This document shows, in pieces, positions 9,035 to 17,910 of a stretch of DNA of 64,000 nucleotides. The stretch is taken from assembly GCA_945892775.1 (NCBI GenBank), contig CAMDDP010000004.1, positions 1-64,000 of the forward strand. Reading direction: 5' to 3'. A program made the position numbers and the translations under genes. Source of the DNA: Chitinophaga pinensis. Lineage in GTDB: Bacteria; Bacteroidota; Bacteroidia; Chitinophagales; UBA10324. Numbering within the stretch: position 1 is the first letter of the stretch; every line of letters starts with the position of its first letter. The notes under the pieces were generated by a model. The model was not told the DNA's origin. It searched no databases and was given only the letters and a program-made list of their open reading frames with translations.

Positions 9035-9181
9035 AAAAAATATTTCTTCTTCTTGTTATTTCTTTTTTTTATTGGGGAGAATTGCGAAGCGCAGAATCTT
9101 GTTACGAATCCGAGCTTTGAGGAATCGGACATCACCGCTTCCGTATTTAGCAGTTCTATTATTTCTGATAAAACAAACTGA
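9035..9181 (+). pseudogene. Remnant of a secreted surface protein N-terminus
   Basis: An open frame of 48 codons reads as a signal peptide (KKYFFFLLFLFFIGENCEAQ) running into NLVTNPSFEES, the characteristic mature start of many Bacteroidota secreted or adhesin-like proteins. It has no ATG (an in-frame TAA precedes the two lysines) and stops after SIISDKTN. The pieces look like a truncated and decayed gene that followed the MBOAT operon. The rest of the 8,999-9,297 gap shows nothing else I can identify. Confidence 0.5.
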
Positions 9182-9297
9182 ACAACCGTTTCAGAGACAT
9201 TTGTAGCTGACTACACATATTTATATATTATAGGTTTTTTTTACTTCCTTAAACTTTATTTTAGTGATGGAGGTAAAGAAGTTTGTGAAGGAGTGAT

Positions 9298-9744
9298 TTA
9301 TTTTTCCAGTGCCCTTCTCAAATAATTTATCTGACCGGTGTGATAAGCCAGATGTGCAGTAAGATGTAACAGAAAGAATGCCTTGGTTGACCGCTGGCTC
9401 CATTTATCAATGGGGTATTCTTTATACAGGTCTTGGTCTGTTAAGGTGCTCATGGCATGCTTCACGGCTTCAATGGTTTTATTAATTTCTTCAATCAAAT
9501 CGGCTCTTGCAATATTTTTTTGCGAAAACTCAGCATCGCGGTTGCGTATGTATCCGCTGTTGCCAAGAACGGCGCCTATAAAATGCTGCAGATTTCCGCA
9601 CAAATGCAATGCAAGATTTCCCGATGAGTTAGAAATGCATCCCTCCACTTTCCAGATATTTTCTTCTGATTGAAATGCATTCAGCTCCGCTGAAAGTTTT
9701 TGCAGGTCGCGCACGATGATCTCGCAAACATTATTGGCGATCAT
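9298..9744 (-). CDS. DinB/DUF1572-like putative metal-dependent protein
   Basis: 148 residues from the ATG at 9744, which forms an ATGA overlap with the stop of the upstream doxX-like gene; an ATG at 9753 would add MAS. The predicted four-helix bundle carries histidines at the usual DinB positions: HLCGNLQHFIG in helix 2 and LLHLTAHLAYHTGQINYLRR near the C-terminus. DinB-like proteins bind a divalent metal and several are thiol transferases that use bacillithiol or mycothiol. This genome has bshA, so bacillithiol use is possible, but that is inference. Last gene of a minus-strand run. Confidence 0.72.
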   Translation of the reverse strand: MIANNVCEIIVRDLQKLSAELNAFQSEENIWKVEGCISNSSGNLALHLCGNLQHFIGAVLGNSGYIRNRDAEFSQKNIARADLIEEINKTIEAVKHAMSTLTDQDLYKEYPIDKWSQRSTKAFFLLHLTAHLAYHTGQINYLRRALEK

Positions 9745-10160
9745 TGAAGCCATTTCGAAATTTTTATTTTGTTATCAATTGAAAATTTTCCTGCCCCGGC
9801 AATTAAAAAAAATAATGAAACGCTCATTAAATCAAACGCATGCGATGCTTCACCGAATCCATCTCCATCATGTATGTGCATGTAAAAGGCAATGAACATA
9901 GTGAAAGCTAAAAGAAAAGAATTGAGTCGTGTAAAAAATCCAACCCCGATAAACAATGCACTGAAGAACTCAGCAAATGCAGCCATGAATCCCCAGAACA
10001 CTGGTGCGAAAGTCATTCCGATTAACTCCATGTTGCTTCCGAGTTTCATCCATTTATCAATGTCTCCAGTTATTTTTCCCCAGCCATGTGCATACGCAAT
10101 TGAAAAAGCAAATGCAAGCCGGAGCAAAAGCAATGCAATATCAATTATATATTTTTTCAT
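9741..10160 (-). CDS. DoxX-family membrane protein
   Basis: 139 residues with four predicted helices: IALLLLRLAFAFSIAYAHGW, FAPVFWGFMAAFAEFFSALF, LLAFTMFIAFYMHIHDGDGF and LMSVSLFFLIAGAGKFSID. The order 'LLRL.....A.AHG..K' then 'AEF.ggl.l..G..tR' is characteristic of the DoxX/DoxD family of small inner-membrane proteins, some linked to quinone or thiol redox metabolism; the exact activity is unknown. The downstream DinB-like gene overlaps its stop codon, so the two are translationally coupled. It has its own exact -7 element at 10186-10193. Confidence 0.8.
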   Translation of the reverse strand: MKKYIIDIALLLLRLAFAFSIAYAHGWGKITGDIDKWMKLGSNMELIGMTFAPVFWGFMAAFAEFFSALFIGVGFFTRLNSFLLAFTMFIAFYMHIHDGDGFGEASHAFDLMSVSLFFLIAGAGKFSIDNKIKISKWLQ

Positions 10161-10185
10161 GAATGTAATTTGTGCTTTGAAAAAT

Positions 10186-10193
10186 CAAATCTA
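10186..10193 (-). promoter_or_regulatory. -7 promoter element (TAGATTTG) of the doxX-dinB pair
   Basis: Exact TAnnTTTG match 25 bases before the DoxX start. It includes the stop codon of the upstream aminotransferase gene, so the pair can be transcribed separately from that gene. Confidence 0.45.
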
Positions 10194-11348
10194 CACTTTC
10201 AATAGTTTCTCTGCTGCCTTCTCCAATGTTTCGTTCTCTTTTGCAAAACAAAAGCGCAACTGATTATGGTCGTTGTTGTGATTATAAAATACAGAAACGG
10301 GTACCGATGCTATTCCAAATTCTTTCACTAACCGAACCGCAAAGTCAGTATCTTTTTCATTGGTGATGACTGAGTAATCGAGTATCTGAAAATAACTTCC
10401 TGCTGCCGGAACATATTTAAATCGTGAACCATCAATTAGTTTCAGAAACAGATTTCTTTTCTGTTCAAAAAAATCTTTCAGGTCGAGGTACAGTTTTTTT
10501 CGTTTCATGATTTGTGCAAAAGCATGTTGCAAAGGAGTGTTTGCACTGAATACAATAAACTGATGCACTTTCCGGAATTCATTCATCAGTGTTTCGGGGG
10601 CCAAACAATAACCCATTTTCCAGCCGGTGTTGTGATAAGTTTTTCCGAAAGAATAAATCACAAAACTTCTTTCTGCCAGTCGCGGATACTTCAACACACT
10701 TTGATGTTCGAGCGCATCGAATATGATATGCTCATACACTTCATCACTGGTAATTATGATGTCAGTATCGTGAGTGAGTTTTTCCAACTGCAACATATCA
10801 TCATGCGACCACACGGTTCCCGTTGGGTTGTGCGGCGTGTTAATCATAATCATTCGCGTGCGCGGATTAATGCGCTTGCGCACCTGCTCCCACGGAATTT
10901 TATATTCAGGTGGTTCCAATGAAATGTAAACCGGAATGCCCTTGCACAATTCAATTGCCGGCGCATAACAATCATAAGCAGGCTCGAAAATAATTACTTC
11001 ATCTCCTTCATTAATTACTGCCGTGATGGCTGCATATATGGCTTCTGTTCCTCCGGCTGTTATTGTAATTTCTGATGCCGGATTAAAATCTGCACCGTAC
11101 AATTCGTTTGCTTTTTCAGCAATACACTCACGCAACGAAAGCAAGCCGGGCATGGGTGCATACTGATTCAACCCTTTTTGCATGGCTTCATCGGCATACT
11201 TCAACAAATCAGGATGGCACATAAAATCAGGAAACCCCTGACCAAGATTTACAGCATTGTGTTCAGCCGCCAGCGCCGACATTACAGTGAATATAGTAGT
11301 GCCAACTCTTGGTAATTTACTTCTGACTTTGTTTGGAAATTGAGGCAT
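10191..11348 (-). CDS. PLP-dependent aminotransferase, methionine/kynurenine aminotransferase type
   Basis: 385 residues, class I/II aminotransferase fold. N-terminal VNLGQGFPDF and the PLP-lysine motif YSFGKTYHNTGWKMGY (Lys236) are visible, as are NTPHNPTG and SDEVYEHI. The combination SFGKTYHNTGWK is characteristic of the methionine aminotransferase (YbdL/CCBL-like) subgroup, which transaminates methionine and aromatic amino acids and can act in methionine salvage. It sits downstream of kdsD and manC on the same strand (82 bases from manC), so co-transcription is possible without an obvious pathway link. Confidence is high for family and moderate for substrate. Confidence 0.86.
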   Translation of the reverse strand: MPQFPNKVRSKLPRVGTTIFTVMSALAAEHNAVNLGQGFPDFMCHPDLLKYADEAMQKGLNQYAPMPGLLSLRECIAEKANELYGADFNPASEITITAGGTEAIYAAITAVINEGDEVIIFEPAYDCYAPAIELCKGIPVYISLEPPEYKIPWEQVRKRINPRTRMIMINTPHNPTGTVWSHDDMLQLEKLTHDTDIIITSDEVYEHIIFDALEHQSVLKYPRLAERSFVIYSFGKTYHNTGWKMGYCLAPETLMNEFRKVHQFIVFSANTPLQHAFAQIMKRKKLYLDLKDFFEQKRNLFLKLIDGSRFKYVPAAGSYFQILDYSVITNEKDTDFAVRLVKEFGIASVPVSVFYNHNNDHNQLRFCFAKENETLEKAAEKLLKV

Positions 11349-11430
11349 TAAAATATTTTTAATAAAAACATAAAACCATTAATCAAATGAAAACAGCGTT
11401 TCTAACACAGGGTAGAAGTTTTATTCAATT

Positions 11431-12513
11431 TTACAAAAACTTATCGCCCTTCTGTCTTTTTATATCGGCTACAATTTGTTTGATTTCTTGTTCGCGCTCT
11501 TTTGGACTTATGAGTAGTACATCATCGGTGTCAACTATTATAAAATCTTCAAGCCCCTGTAACACTACTAATTTTTTATCGGGCACCATCACCATACAAT
11601 TGTTGGTGTCGAACACGACTACATTTTTTCCGCTCACGGCATTGCCCATGTAATCTTTCTGATGAAGATTATATAACGATGCCCATGTTCCTAAATCGCT
11701 CCAGCCAAATTTTGCAGGCATCACCAATACATTTTTTGCCTTTTCCATTACCCCAATGTCGATGGAAATATTCTGACATAGTGTATAAACTTTATTGATA
11801 AATTCTTTTTCTTTCTTCGTGTTGTAATGAGTTTTTCCTCTTTGAAAAATATCAAACAACTCTGGTTGGTGTAATTGAAAAGCGCGCAACCATGATTTTA
11901 CACTACCTATAAATATTCCTGAGTTCCATAAAAAATCGCCGCTTTGATAAAATGTTTTTGCAATGTCAAGAGTAGGTTTTTCTACAAATGTTTTCACTTT
12001 ATGCGCGCCGTTCTCATCACTTCCTTCAATGAATTGAATGTAGCCATAACCAGTGTCGGGTCGTGTTGGCATAATGCCAAGAGTGAGTAAAACATCTTTG
12101 CTCGATGCAATGTTCTTTGCTTTGTCCAGTACCTCCCCAAACATTTTTTCATTCAATATAATATGGTCTGATGGGGCAACAATTAAATTAGCAGTGCTAT
12201 GCAATGCAGCAATTTTATGAGCGGCATAGGCAACGCATGGAGCGGTGTTTTTTCGTGCGGGCTCTAAAAGAATATTGGTTTCTTTCAGTTTAGGTATTTG
12301 CTCTCGCACAAAATCTTTGTAAGCATCATTGGTAACAACAAAAATATTTTCAAAGGGAACGACTTCTTCAAACCGTTCAAAAGTTTGTTGCAATAAAGTT
12401 TTGCCCGTACCAAGCACATCTAAAAATTGCTTTGGCTTTTTATTCTTACTCAACGGCCAAAATCGGCTTCCGATTCCGCCGGCCATAATCAATACATAAT
12501 TTTGAGTTGGCAT
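11431..12513 (-). CDS. manC: Mannose-1-phosphate guanylyltransferase
   Basis: 360 residues. The nucleotidyltransferase signature GGIGSRFWPLSKNKKPKQF lies at residues 12-30, followed by the sugar-binding region ILLEPARKNTAPC and IVAPSDHII, FVEKP and FLWNSGIFIG. The enzyme makes GDP-mannose from mannose-1-phosphate and GTP in the cytoplasm, feeding GDP-mannose/GDP-fucose sugars of surface glycans and glycoproteins. Length fits the short type that lacks a fused isomerase domain. It follows kdsD by 54 bases, giving a small envelope-sugar operon. Clear ATG at 12513. Confidence 0.92.
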   Translation of the reverse strand: MPTQNYVLIMAGGIGSRFWPLSKNKKPKQFLDVLGTGKTLLQQTFERFEEVVPFENIFVVTNDAYKDFVREQIPKLKETNILLEPARKNTAPCVAYAAHKIAALHSTANLIVAPSDHIILNEKMFGEVLDKAKNIASSKDVLLTLGIMPTRPDTGYGYIQFIEGSDENGAHKVKTFVEKPTLDIAKTFYQSGDFLWNSGIFIGSVKSWLRAFQLHQPELFDIFQRGKTHYNTKKEKEFINKVYTLCQNISIDIGVMEKAKNVLVMPAKFGWSDLGTWASLYNLHQKDYMGNAVSGKNVVVFDTNNCMVMVPDKKLVVLQGLEDFIIVDTDDVLLISPKEREQEIKQIVADIKRQKGDKFL

Positions 12514-12567
12514 TTAGTTGTTTTGCTTTTACAAAGAAAAAAACAATCGGGTAAATGTTTTTATGTT

Positions 12568-13539
12568 TTACAATAATCCTTCTTGCAATAAATCATGAAC
12601 GTGCATCATCCCTGCGTATTGCTGTTTATTCATTACAATTATTTGCGTGATATTATTCTCACGCATCTGTTGTAAAGCATTTACGGCAAGCTCATTCAGT
12701 TGAATTGTTTTTGGATTTTTGCTCATTACTTCACCGGCAGTTAACTTAAAGTAGGTTACATTTTTTTCAATCATTCTTCTTAAATCACCATCAGTAATAA
12801 TTCCTTTCAGTTTCCCCTTTTTATCCAATACAGCTGTAGCCCCTAATCTTCCTCCGGTCATAGCAACAATTACCTTGCTGATGTTATCGCTTTCCACTAC
12901 AACTGGCTTTGTGTGTTGCGCAGAAAGATCTTCCACTTTCAGATATAATTTTTTTCCTAATGTTCCCCCCGGATGAACTCGTGCAAAATCTTTTGAGTTA
13001 AATCCTCGCATTTCTTGCAAGCAAACCGCAAGCGCATCACCCATTGCCATTTGAGCAGTAGTGCTAGTAGTTGGCGCCAGATTGTTTGAACATGCTTCCT
13101 TCTCAACTGTTGTATTTAAAATCGAGTCAGAATTTTTTGAAAGAAAAGATTTTTTATTTCCTACTAATCCAATTAAAAAATTTTGGGAATGTTTTAACAA
13201 AGGAATTAAAACTTTAATTTCTGCACTCTCGCCACTTTTTGAAATACAAATGATTACATCGTCTTTCTGAATCATTCCCAAATCGCCATGAATGGCGTCT
13301 GCCGCATGCATATACAATGCTGGTGTTCCTGTTGAATTAAAGGTGGAAACAATTTTTTGAGCAATGATGGCGCTTTTTCCTATTCCTGTTACCACTACTC
13401 TTCCTTTAGAAGAAAAAATTTTCTTTACGGCAAGAATAAAATCTTCGTTCAAATACCCTATCAAATTCTTAATAGCATTTGCTTCAATTGTGAAGGTTCG
13501 TTTAGCCGAATCAATTATTTTCTTGTCAGTCAATTGCAA
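12568..13539 (-). CDS. kdsD: Arabinose-5-phosphate isomerase, KpsF/GutQ family
   Basis: 323 residues: an N-terminal SIS domain (about 35-180; GRVVVTGIGKSAIIAQKIVSTFNSTG, CISKSGESAEI) followed by two CBS domains (about 205-323). It converts ribulose-5-phosphate to arabinose-5-phosphate, the first step to Kdo for the lipopolysaccharide inner core. The start is a TTG at 13539, with a second TTG two codons on; no ATG fits before the conserved region. It is divergent from recQ across 185 AT-rich bases and probably leads the kdsD-manC run. Confidence 0.92.
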   Translation of the reverse strand: MQLTDKKIIDSAKRTFTIEANAIKNLIGYLNEDFILAVKKIFSSKGRVVVTGIGKSAIIAQKIVSTFNSTGTPALYMHAADAIHGDLGMIQKDDVIICISKSGESAEIKVLIPLLKHSQNFLIGLVGNKKSFLSKNSDSILNTTVEKEACSNNLAPTTSTTAQMAMGDALAVCLQEMRGFNSKDFARVHPGGTLGKKLYLKVEDLSAQHTKPVVVESDNISKVIVAMTGGRLGATAVLDKKGKLKGIITDGDLRRMIEKNVTYFKLTAGEVMSKNPKTIQLNELAVNALQQMRENNITQIIVMNKQQYAGMMHVHDLLQEGLL

Positions 13540-13724
13540 CTTATAAATAGTTTAAAATTCTTTTGAAAGGTGTAAAAGTAAAAATTACTGCCATGAAGAA
13601 CATTTTGAGCAATTATTTATTAAATTTGGAGAAAATAGAGAACAACCCCACAATTTTTTTTTCTAATAATGTCATAATCTTAATTGTTTTGGTATTGATA
13701 AAAATTGGGGTAAAAAAAATATAA

Positions 13725-15941
13725 ATGAAAAACACAGTTAGTAAGGTTAAGGAAAAAGTAAGCTTAACCAAGTCGCTTAAAGATCATTTCGGTTTTAGTA
13801 AGTTTAAAGGAAATCAGGAAAAAATAATTCAAAGTTTGCTTGATGGGAAAGACACCTTTGTTATTATGCCAACGGGCGGTGGAAAATCTTTGTGCTATCA
13901 ATTGCCTGCTTTAATGAGTGAAGGAACCGCCATTATTATTTCTCCGCTTATTGCGTTAATGAAAAATCAGGTGGATCAGATTCGCTCTTATAGCGACAAA
14001 GATCATGTAGCACATTTTCTAAATTCGTCTCTTTCCAAAACTCAAGCAACACAAGTTAAAAAAGATATTACCGACGGCAAAACAAAAATGCTTTATGTGG
14101 CACCTGAAACACTGGGAAAGGATGTAAACATTAAATTTTTCTCCGAAATAAATATTTCGTTTATAGCCGTTGATGAGGCGCATTGTATTTCAGAATGGGG
14201 ACATGATTTTCGACCGGATTATCGTCGAATCAAAGCAGTAGTTGAGGCTATCGACCATCGCATTCCAATAATTGCATTAACTGCAACCGCAACTCCTAAA
14301 GTTCAGTTGGATATTGTGAAAACAATGGGCATGGAAGACCCAAATATTTTTATCAGCTCATTCAACCGACCGAATTTATATTATGAAGTTCGCCCGAAAG
14401 GACCGAAGGATGGATTATTGAAAAATATTATAAAATTTATTAAACAGAACGAAGGAAAGTCGGGAATTATTTACACACTTAGCCGGAAATCAACCGAAGA
14501 AATTGCTGAGACGCTTCAGGTAAATGGCATTCTCGCTGTAGCCTATCATGCAGGGTTAGAAGCTAATTTGCGAGCGGAACGGCAAGATCAATTTATTAAT
14601 GAAGACATTCATGTAATTGTTGCAACCATTGCTTTTGGAATGGGAATAGATAAGCCGGATGTTCGATTTGTATTGCATTATAATATTCCCAAAAGCATTG
14701 AAAATTATTATCAGGAAACAGGCCGCGCTGGCCGGGATGGTTTAGAAGGTAATTGTATTGCCTATTATAATTATATGGACATACAAAAGCTTGAAAAATT
14801 TATGCGCGACAAGGGAAGTTCGGAGCGCGAATTTGGTGGACATTTACTTGTAGAAACAATGGCTTATGCAGAAACTTCGGTTTGCCGCAGAAAATTTATT
14901 CTCCATTATTTTGGTGAGGAATTACCGGATAAAAATTGTGGTAACTGCGACAACTGTTTACATCCTAAAGAACAGATTGATGGCGCACAATACATAAAGG
15001 CGGTGCTTGAGGCTGTATCTGGAATAAAGGAGAGTTTCACTATACCATACATTGTAAATATTTTGATTGGTGCTAAAAATCAGGAGGTGGCAAATTATCG
15101 TCACGACAAGCTAAAAGTTTTTGGAATAGGAAAAGAAAAAGACGATCATTTTTGGAATAGTATTGTTCGTCAGGCTTTGATAAATAATTTTATTATAAAG
15201 GACATTGAAAATTATGGTGTCATTGCTTTAAGCGATAAGGGTAAACAATTTCTTAAGAAGCCAACTAAAATCATGGTTTCTCTCAATCATGATTTTGAAG
15301 GGTTGGGCGCAACCAATGATGACGAAGGAGGAGGAGGCGCATCAGCGCTTGATCCTGTGCTTTTCAAAATGCTGAAAGATTTGACAAAGGAAGTTGGCAA
15401 GGCAAATAATCTTCCACACTTTGTAATTTTCCAAGAGCCTTCATTAATTGATATGTCAACTCACTATCCAACAACCATGGAAGAACTTGCAAATATCAGT
15501 GGGGTGAGTAGGGGAAAGGCAGAAAGATACGGGGAGCAATTTGTTGAAATGATTGCACAATATGTTGAAGACAATGACATTGATAAAGCATCTGATGTGG
15601 TGGTAAAATCTGTGGTGAATAAAAGCGCTATGAAAATCTACATCATTCAAAATATTGATAAAAAAATTCCATTTGAACAAATTGCAAGAGGAAAGGGGTT
15701 AAAATTGGATGATGTATTGCAAGAAATGGAAACTATTATTCTATCTGGAACAAAGCTTAATCTGAATTATTATATTAATGATATGATGGAGAAGGAAAGA
15801 CAGGAAGAGGTGGTAGAGTATTTTAGAACTGCAGAGAGCGACTCCTTTGATGATGCAATGGCAGAACTAGGCGAAGAAAATTATTCCAATGAAGAATTAA
15901 AACTCATGCGCCTCAAATTTTTGAGCGACATGGGGAATTAA
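13725..15941 (+). CDS. recQ: ATP-dependent DNA helicase RecQ
   Basis: 738 residues, the longer Bacteroidota form. Helicase motif I is MPTGGGKSLCYQ (Lys54), motif II is DEAH (150-153), and motif VI contains QETGRAGRDG. A four-cysteine zinc module (CRRKFILHYF...CGNCDNC) and winged-helix RQC region follow, then an HRDC domain (about 542-620) and an extra C-terminal helical region rich in acidic residues. It unwinds 3'-5' at forks and recombination intermediates. Clear ATG. Codon use matches the neighbours. Confidence 0.96.
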   Translation: MKNTVSKVKEKVSLTKSLKDHFGFSKFKGNQEKIIQSLLDGKDTFVIMPTGGGKSLCYQLPALMSEGTAIIISPLIALMKNQVDQIRSYSDKDHVAHFLNSSLSKTQATQVKKDITDGKTKMLYVAPETLGKDVNIKFFSEINISFIAVDEAHCISEWGHDFRPDYRRIKAVVEAIDHRIPIIALTATATPKVQLDIVKTMGMEDPNIFISSFNRPNLYYEVRPKGPKDGLLKNIIKFIKQNEGKSGIIYTLSRKSTEEIAETLQVNGILAVAYHAGLEANLRAERQDQFINEDIHVIVATIAFGMGIDKPDVRFVLHYNIPKSIENYYQETGRAGRDGLEGNCIAYYNYMDIQKLEKFMRDKGSSEREFGGHLLVETMAYAETSVCRRKFILHYFGEELPDKNCGNCDNCLHPKEQIDGAQYIKAVLEAVSGIKESFTIPYIVNILIGAKNQEVANYRHDKLKVFGIGKEKDDHFWNSIVRQALINNFIIKDIENYGVIALSDKGKQFLKKPTKIMVSLNHDFEGLGATNDDEGGGGASALDPVLFKMLKDLTKEVGKANNLPHFVIFQEPSLIDMSTHYPTTMEELANISGVSRGKAERYGEQFVEMIAQYVEDNDIDKASDVVVKSVVNKSAMKIYIIQNIDKKIPFEQIARGKGLKLDDVLQEMETIILSGTKLNLNYYINDMMEKERQEEVVEYFRTAESDSFDDAMAELGEENYSNEELKLMRLKFLSDMGN

Positions 15942-15948
15942 ATTCAGT

Positions 15949-16033
15949 GAAAAACTAAAAGTTAAAAAAGAATTTTTTTTTCACTTTCTTGATTATAAAA
16001 CTATCGCCTTCAATTTTTAACGTTTAATTTTTC
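15949..16033. repeat. Long imperfect inverted repeat between recQ and the ATL gene
   Basis: Arms 15949-15968 and 16014-16033 are reverse complements at 18 of 20 positions, separated by 45 bases. The left arm contains the 15-mer AGTGAAAAACTAAAA (15946-15960), which recurs on the other strand at 36274-36288. It could form a cruciform or act as a terminator for recQ. It lies directly before the TTG start at 16040. Confidence 0.5.
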
Positions 16034-16039
16034 TTTTCC

Positions 16040-16438
16040 TTGTTGCCCCCTTCATTACGAAAAGCTAAAACATCAAAATTCGATAAGGAGAATTTTTTTG
16101 AAAAGGTGTTTGTAGTTGTAAAAAAAATTCCACGAGGCCGCGTAACAAATTATGGTTCGATTGCAAATTATTTAGGAACAGGATTAAGTGCACGAACAGT
16201 TGGTTGGGCAATGAACAGTAGTCACATGGTAGTTCCGCCCATTCCGGCACATCGAGTTGTAAACAGAAATGGATTGCTCACCGGAAAAAATAATTTTGCG
16301 ACCCCCACTTTAATGGAAGAACTTTTACAGGCAGAAGGAGTGGATGTTGTGGATGATAAAGTCCAAAACTTCGAACAACTGTTTTGGAATCCAATGATAG
16401 AATTGAATGTCAAAAAGAAATCAATGCAAAAAGCATAA
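16040..16438 (+). CDS. Alkyltransferase-like (ATL) protein, MGMT fold without the acceptor cysteine
   Basis: 132 residues with the MGMT DNA-binding domain: RGRVTNYGSIANYLG, SARTVGWAMNSS, and PAHRVVNRNGLLTGK. In alkylguanine-DNA alkyltransferases the motif is PCHRV; here Ala70 replaces the acceptor Cys. That is the hallmark of ATL proteins, which bind O6-alkylguanine without repairing it and hand the lesion to nucleotide-excision repair (known for YbaZ/Atl1, which have Trp there). No ATG is available before the domain; TTG at 16040 or 16043 must be used. It lies between recQ and lutB. Family sure, pathway role inferred. Confidence 0.82.
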   Translation: MLPPSLRKAKTSKFDKENFFEKVFVVVKKIPRGRVTNYGSIANYLGTGLSARTVGWAMNSSHMVVPPIPAHRVVNRNGLLTGKNNFATPTLMEELLQAEGVDVVDDKVQNFEQLFWNPMIELNVKKKSMQKA

Positions 16439-16479
16439 TTGAATATTAAATTCGCCTTCACACATTCAATAATATATTA

Positions 16480-17865
16480 ATGGCAGAAAAAACATTCGAT
16501 TCCTTTAAAGAAGCAGTGAAGGATTCTGCATTTGATAAAGAGATGCACCGAAAGCTCAGTTGGAATATTGGGAAGTATGCCGATACTGTAGTGAAGGGGA
16601 AATTGCAATACGAAGATTTAGAAAGTGCAAAAATGCGCTCGAAGAATTTGAAGTGGAAAGCAATGGAGAATCTTGATAAATATTTATTGGAGTTCGAATC
16701 AAATTTTACAAAGCGTGGAGGAAGAGTAGTTTGGGCCGAAACTGCTGAAGAAGCATTGGCTGAAATTGAAGCCGTTATGATTCGCGCAGAAGCTAAAAGT
16801 GTAGTCAAATCAAAATCAATGACAACTGAAGAAGTTCATCTCAATAGTTTTTTAGAAAAAATTGGGGTGGAGGTTGTTGAAACAGATTTAGGCGAATACA
16901 TACAACAGTTAGATGGGGAACCGCCTTTTCATATTGTAACTCCTGCCATGCATAAGTCGAAAGAAGATGTGGCGAAAGTTTTTAATAAACATTTGGGAAC
17001 CGACATTAATAGCACACCAGAACAACTGACAATGGTGGCGCGAAAAATTTTACGTGATAAATATATTAAAGCTGATGTTGGTATTACTGGAGCAAATTTT
17101 ATTCTTCCTGATATTGGTGGAGTAGTAGTAACTGAAAACGAAGGTAACGCAAGGCTTACTGTTACTTTTCCAAAAATACATATTGTCATTGTTGGAATTG
17201 AAAAAGTTATTCCCTCTGTTAATGATTTGCATTTATTTCTACCACTACTTGCCACATTCGGAACCGGCCAGCAGGTAACTGTTTACAACACCATTTTTAC
17301 AGGACCTAAACAGGAAGGAGAGATTGACGGCCCTGAAGAAATGATTGTGATTTTGATGGATAATGGGCGCACTAATTTATTGGCCGAAGCAGAACAGCGA
17401 CAGGCTTTATATTGCATAAGATGCGGCGCCTGTTTAAATGCGTGTCCGGTTTATAAAAACATTGGGGGATTTAGTTATCAAACTACTTATAGTGGCCCTA
17501 TCGGAAGTGTCATTACTCCTCACTTTAAAGGCATGGAAGATTTCAAACATTTAAGTGGCGCATCATCGCTCTGCGGAAACTGCACTGAAGTTTGTCCAAT
17601 GAAAATTGAACTACATAATCTTTTAGTGATGAACCGAAAAGATGCAGTGAACCAAGGCTATTACAACCACAGTGAAAAATTTGGATGGATGTTTTGGAAG
17701 CGTGCAATGCTTAATAGAAAAATGATGAATATTGGAGGGGCAGGAATAAAAAATTTTATGATGAATTTATTATTTAAAAAAACCTGGGGGGGAAAAAGAG
17801 AGATGCCTGTAATAGCGAAAAAATCTTTTAATCAACTTTGGAAAGAGAAAGGTAAATTGGAATAG
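16480..17865 (+). CDS. LutB/LldF-type iron-sulfur protein of lactate utilisation
   Basis: 461 residues. The N-terminal about 290 residues form the LUD domain, including GANFILPDIGGVVVTENEGN. Two ferredoxin-like clusters follow: CIRCGACLNACPVY and CGNCTEVCPMKI, enough for two [4Fe-4S] centres. This is the LutB architecture of the LutABC L-lactate dehydrogenase complex. Neither a LutA nor a LutC gene is next to it, so the partners must lie elsewhere or the protein serves another quinone-linked oxidation. Clear ATG; 41 bases after the ATL gene, possibly co-transcribed. Confidence 0.85.
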   Translation: MAEKTFDSFKEAVKDSAFDKEMHRKLSWNIGKYADTVVKGKLQYEDLESAKMRSKNLKWKAMENLDKYLLEFESNFTKRGGRVVWAETAEEALAEIEAVMIRAEAKSVVKSKSMTTEEVHLNSFLEKIGVEVVETDLGEYIQQLDGEPPFHIVTPAMHKSKEDVAKVFNKHLGTDINSTPEQLTMVARKILRDKYIKADVGITGANFILPDIGGVVVTENEGNARLTVTFPKIHIVIVGIEKVIPSVNDLHLFLPLLATFGTGQQVTVYNTIFTGPKQEGEIDGPEEMIVILMDNGRTNLLAEAEQRQALYCIRCGACLNACPVYKNIGGFSYQTTYSGPIGSVITPHFKGMEDFKHLSGASSLCGNCTEVCPMKIELHNLLVMNRKDAVNQGYYNHSEKFGWMFWKRAMLNRKMMNIGGAGIKNFMMNLLFKKTWGGKREMPVIAKKSFNQLWKEKGKLE

Positions 17866-17910
17866 TTTTAATAAAATTTATTGCGTTGTTTTAAACAACA
17901 AATATAACTG

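Noticed and set aside
9741-13539. The kdsD-manC-aminotransferase-DoxX-DinB run as one functional pathway
   Set aside because: Only kdsD and manC share an evident theme; DoxX has its own promoter and the other products belong to unrelated processes.
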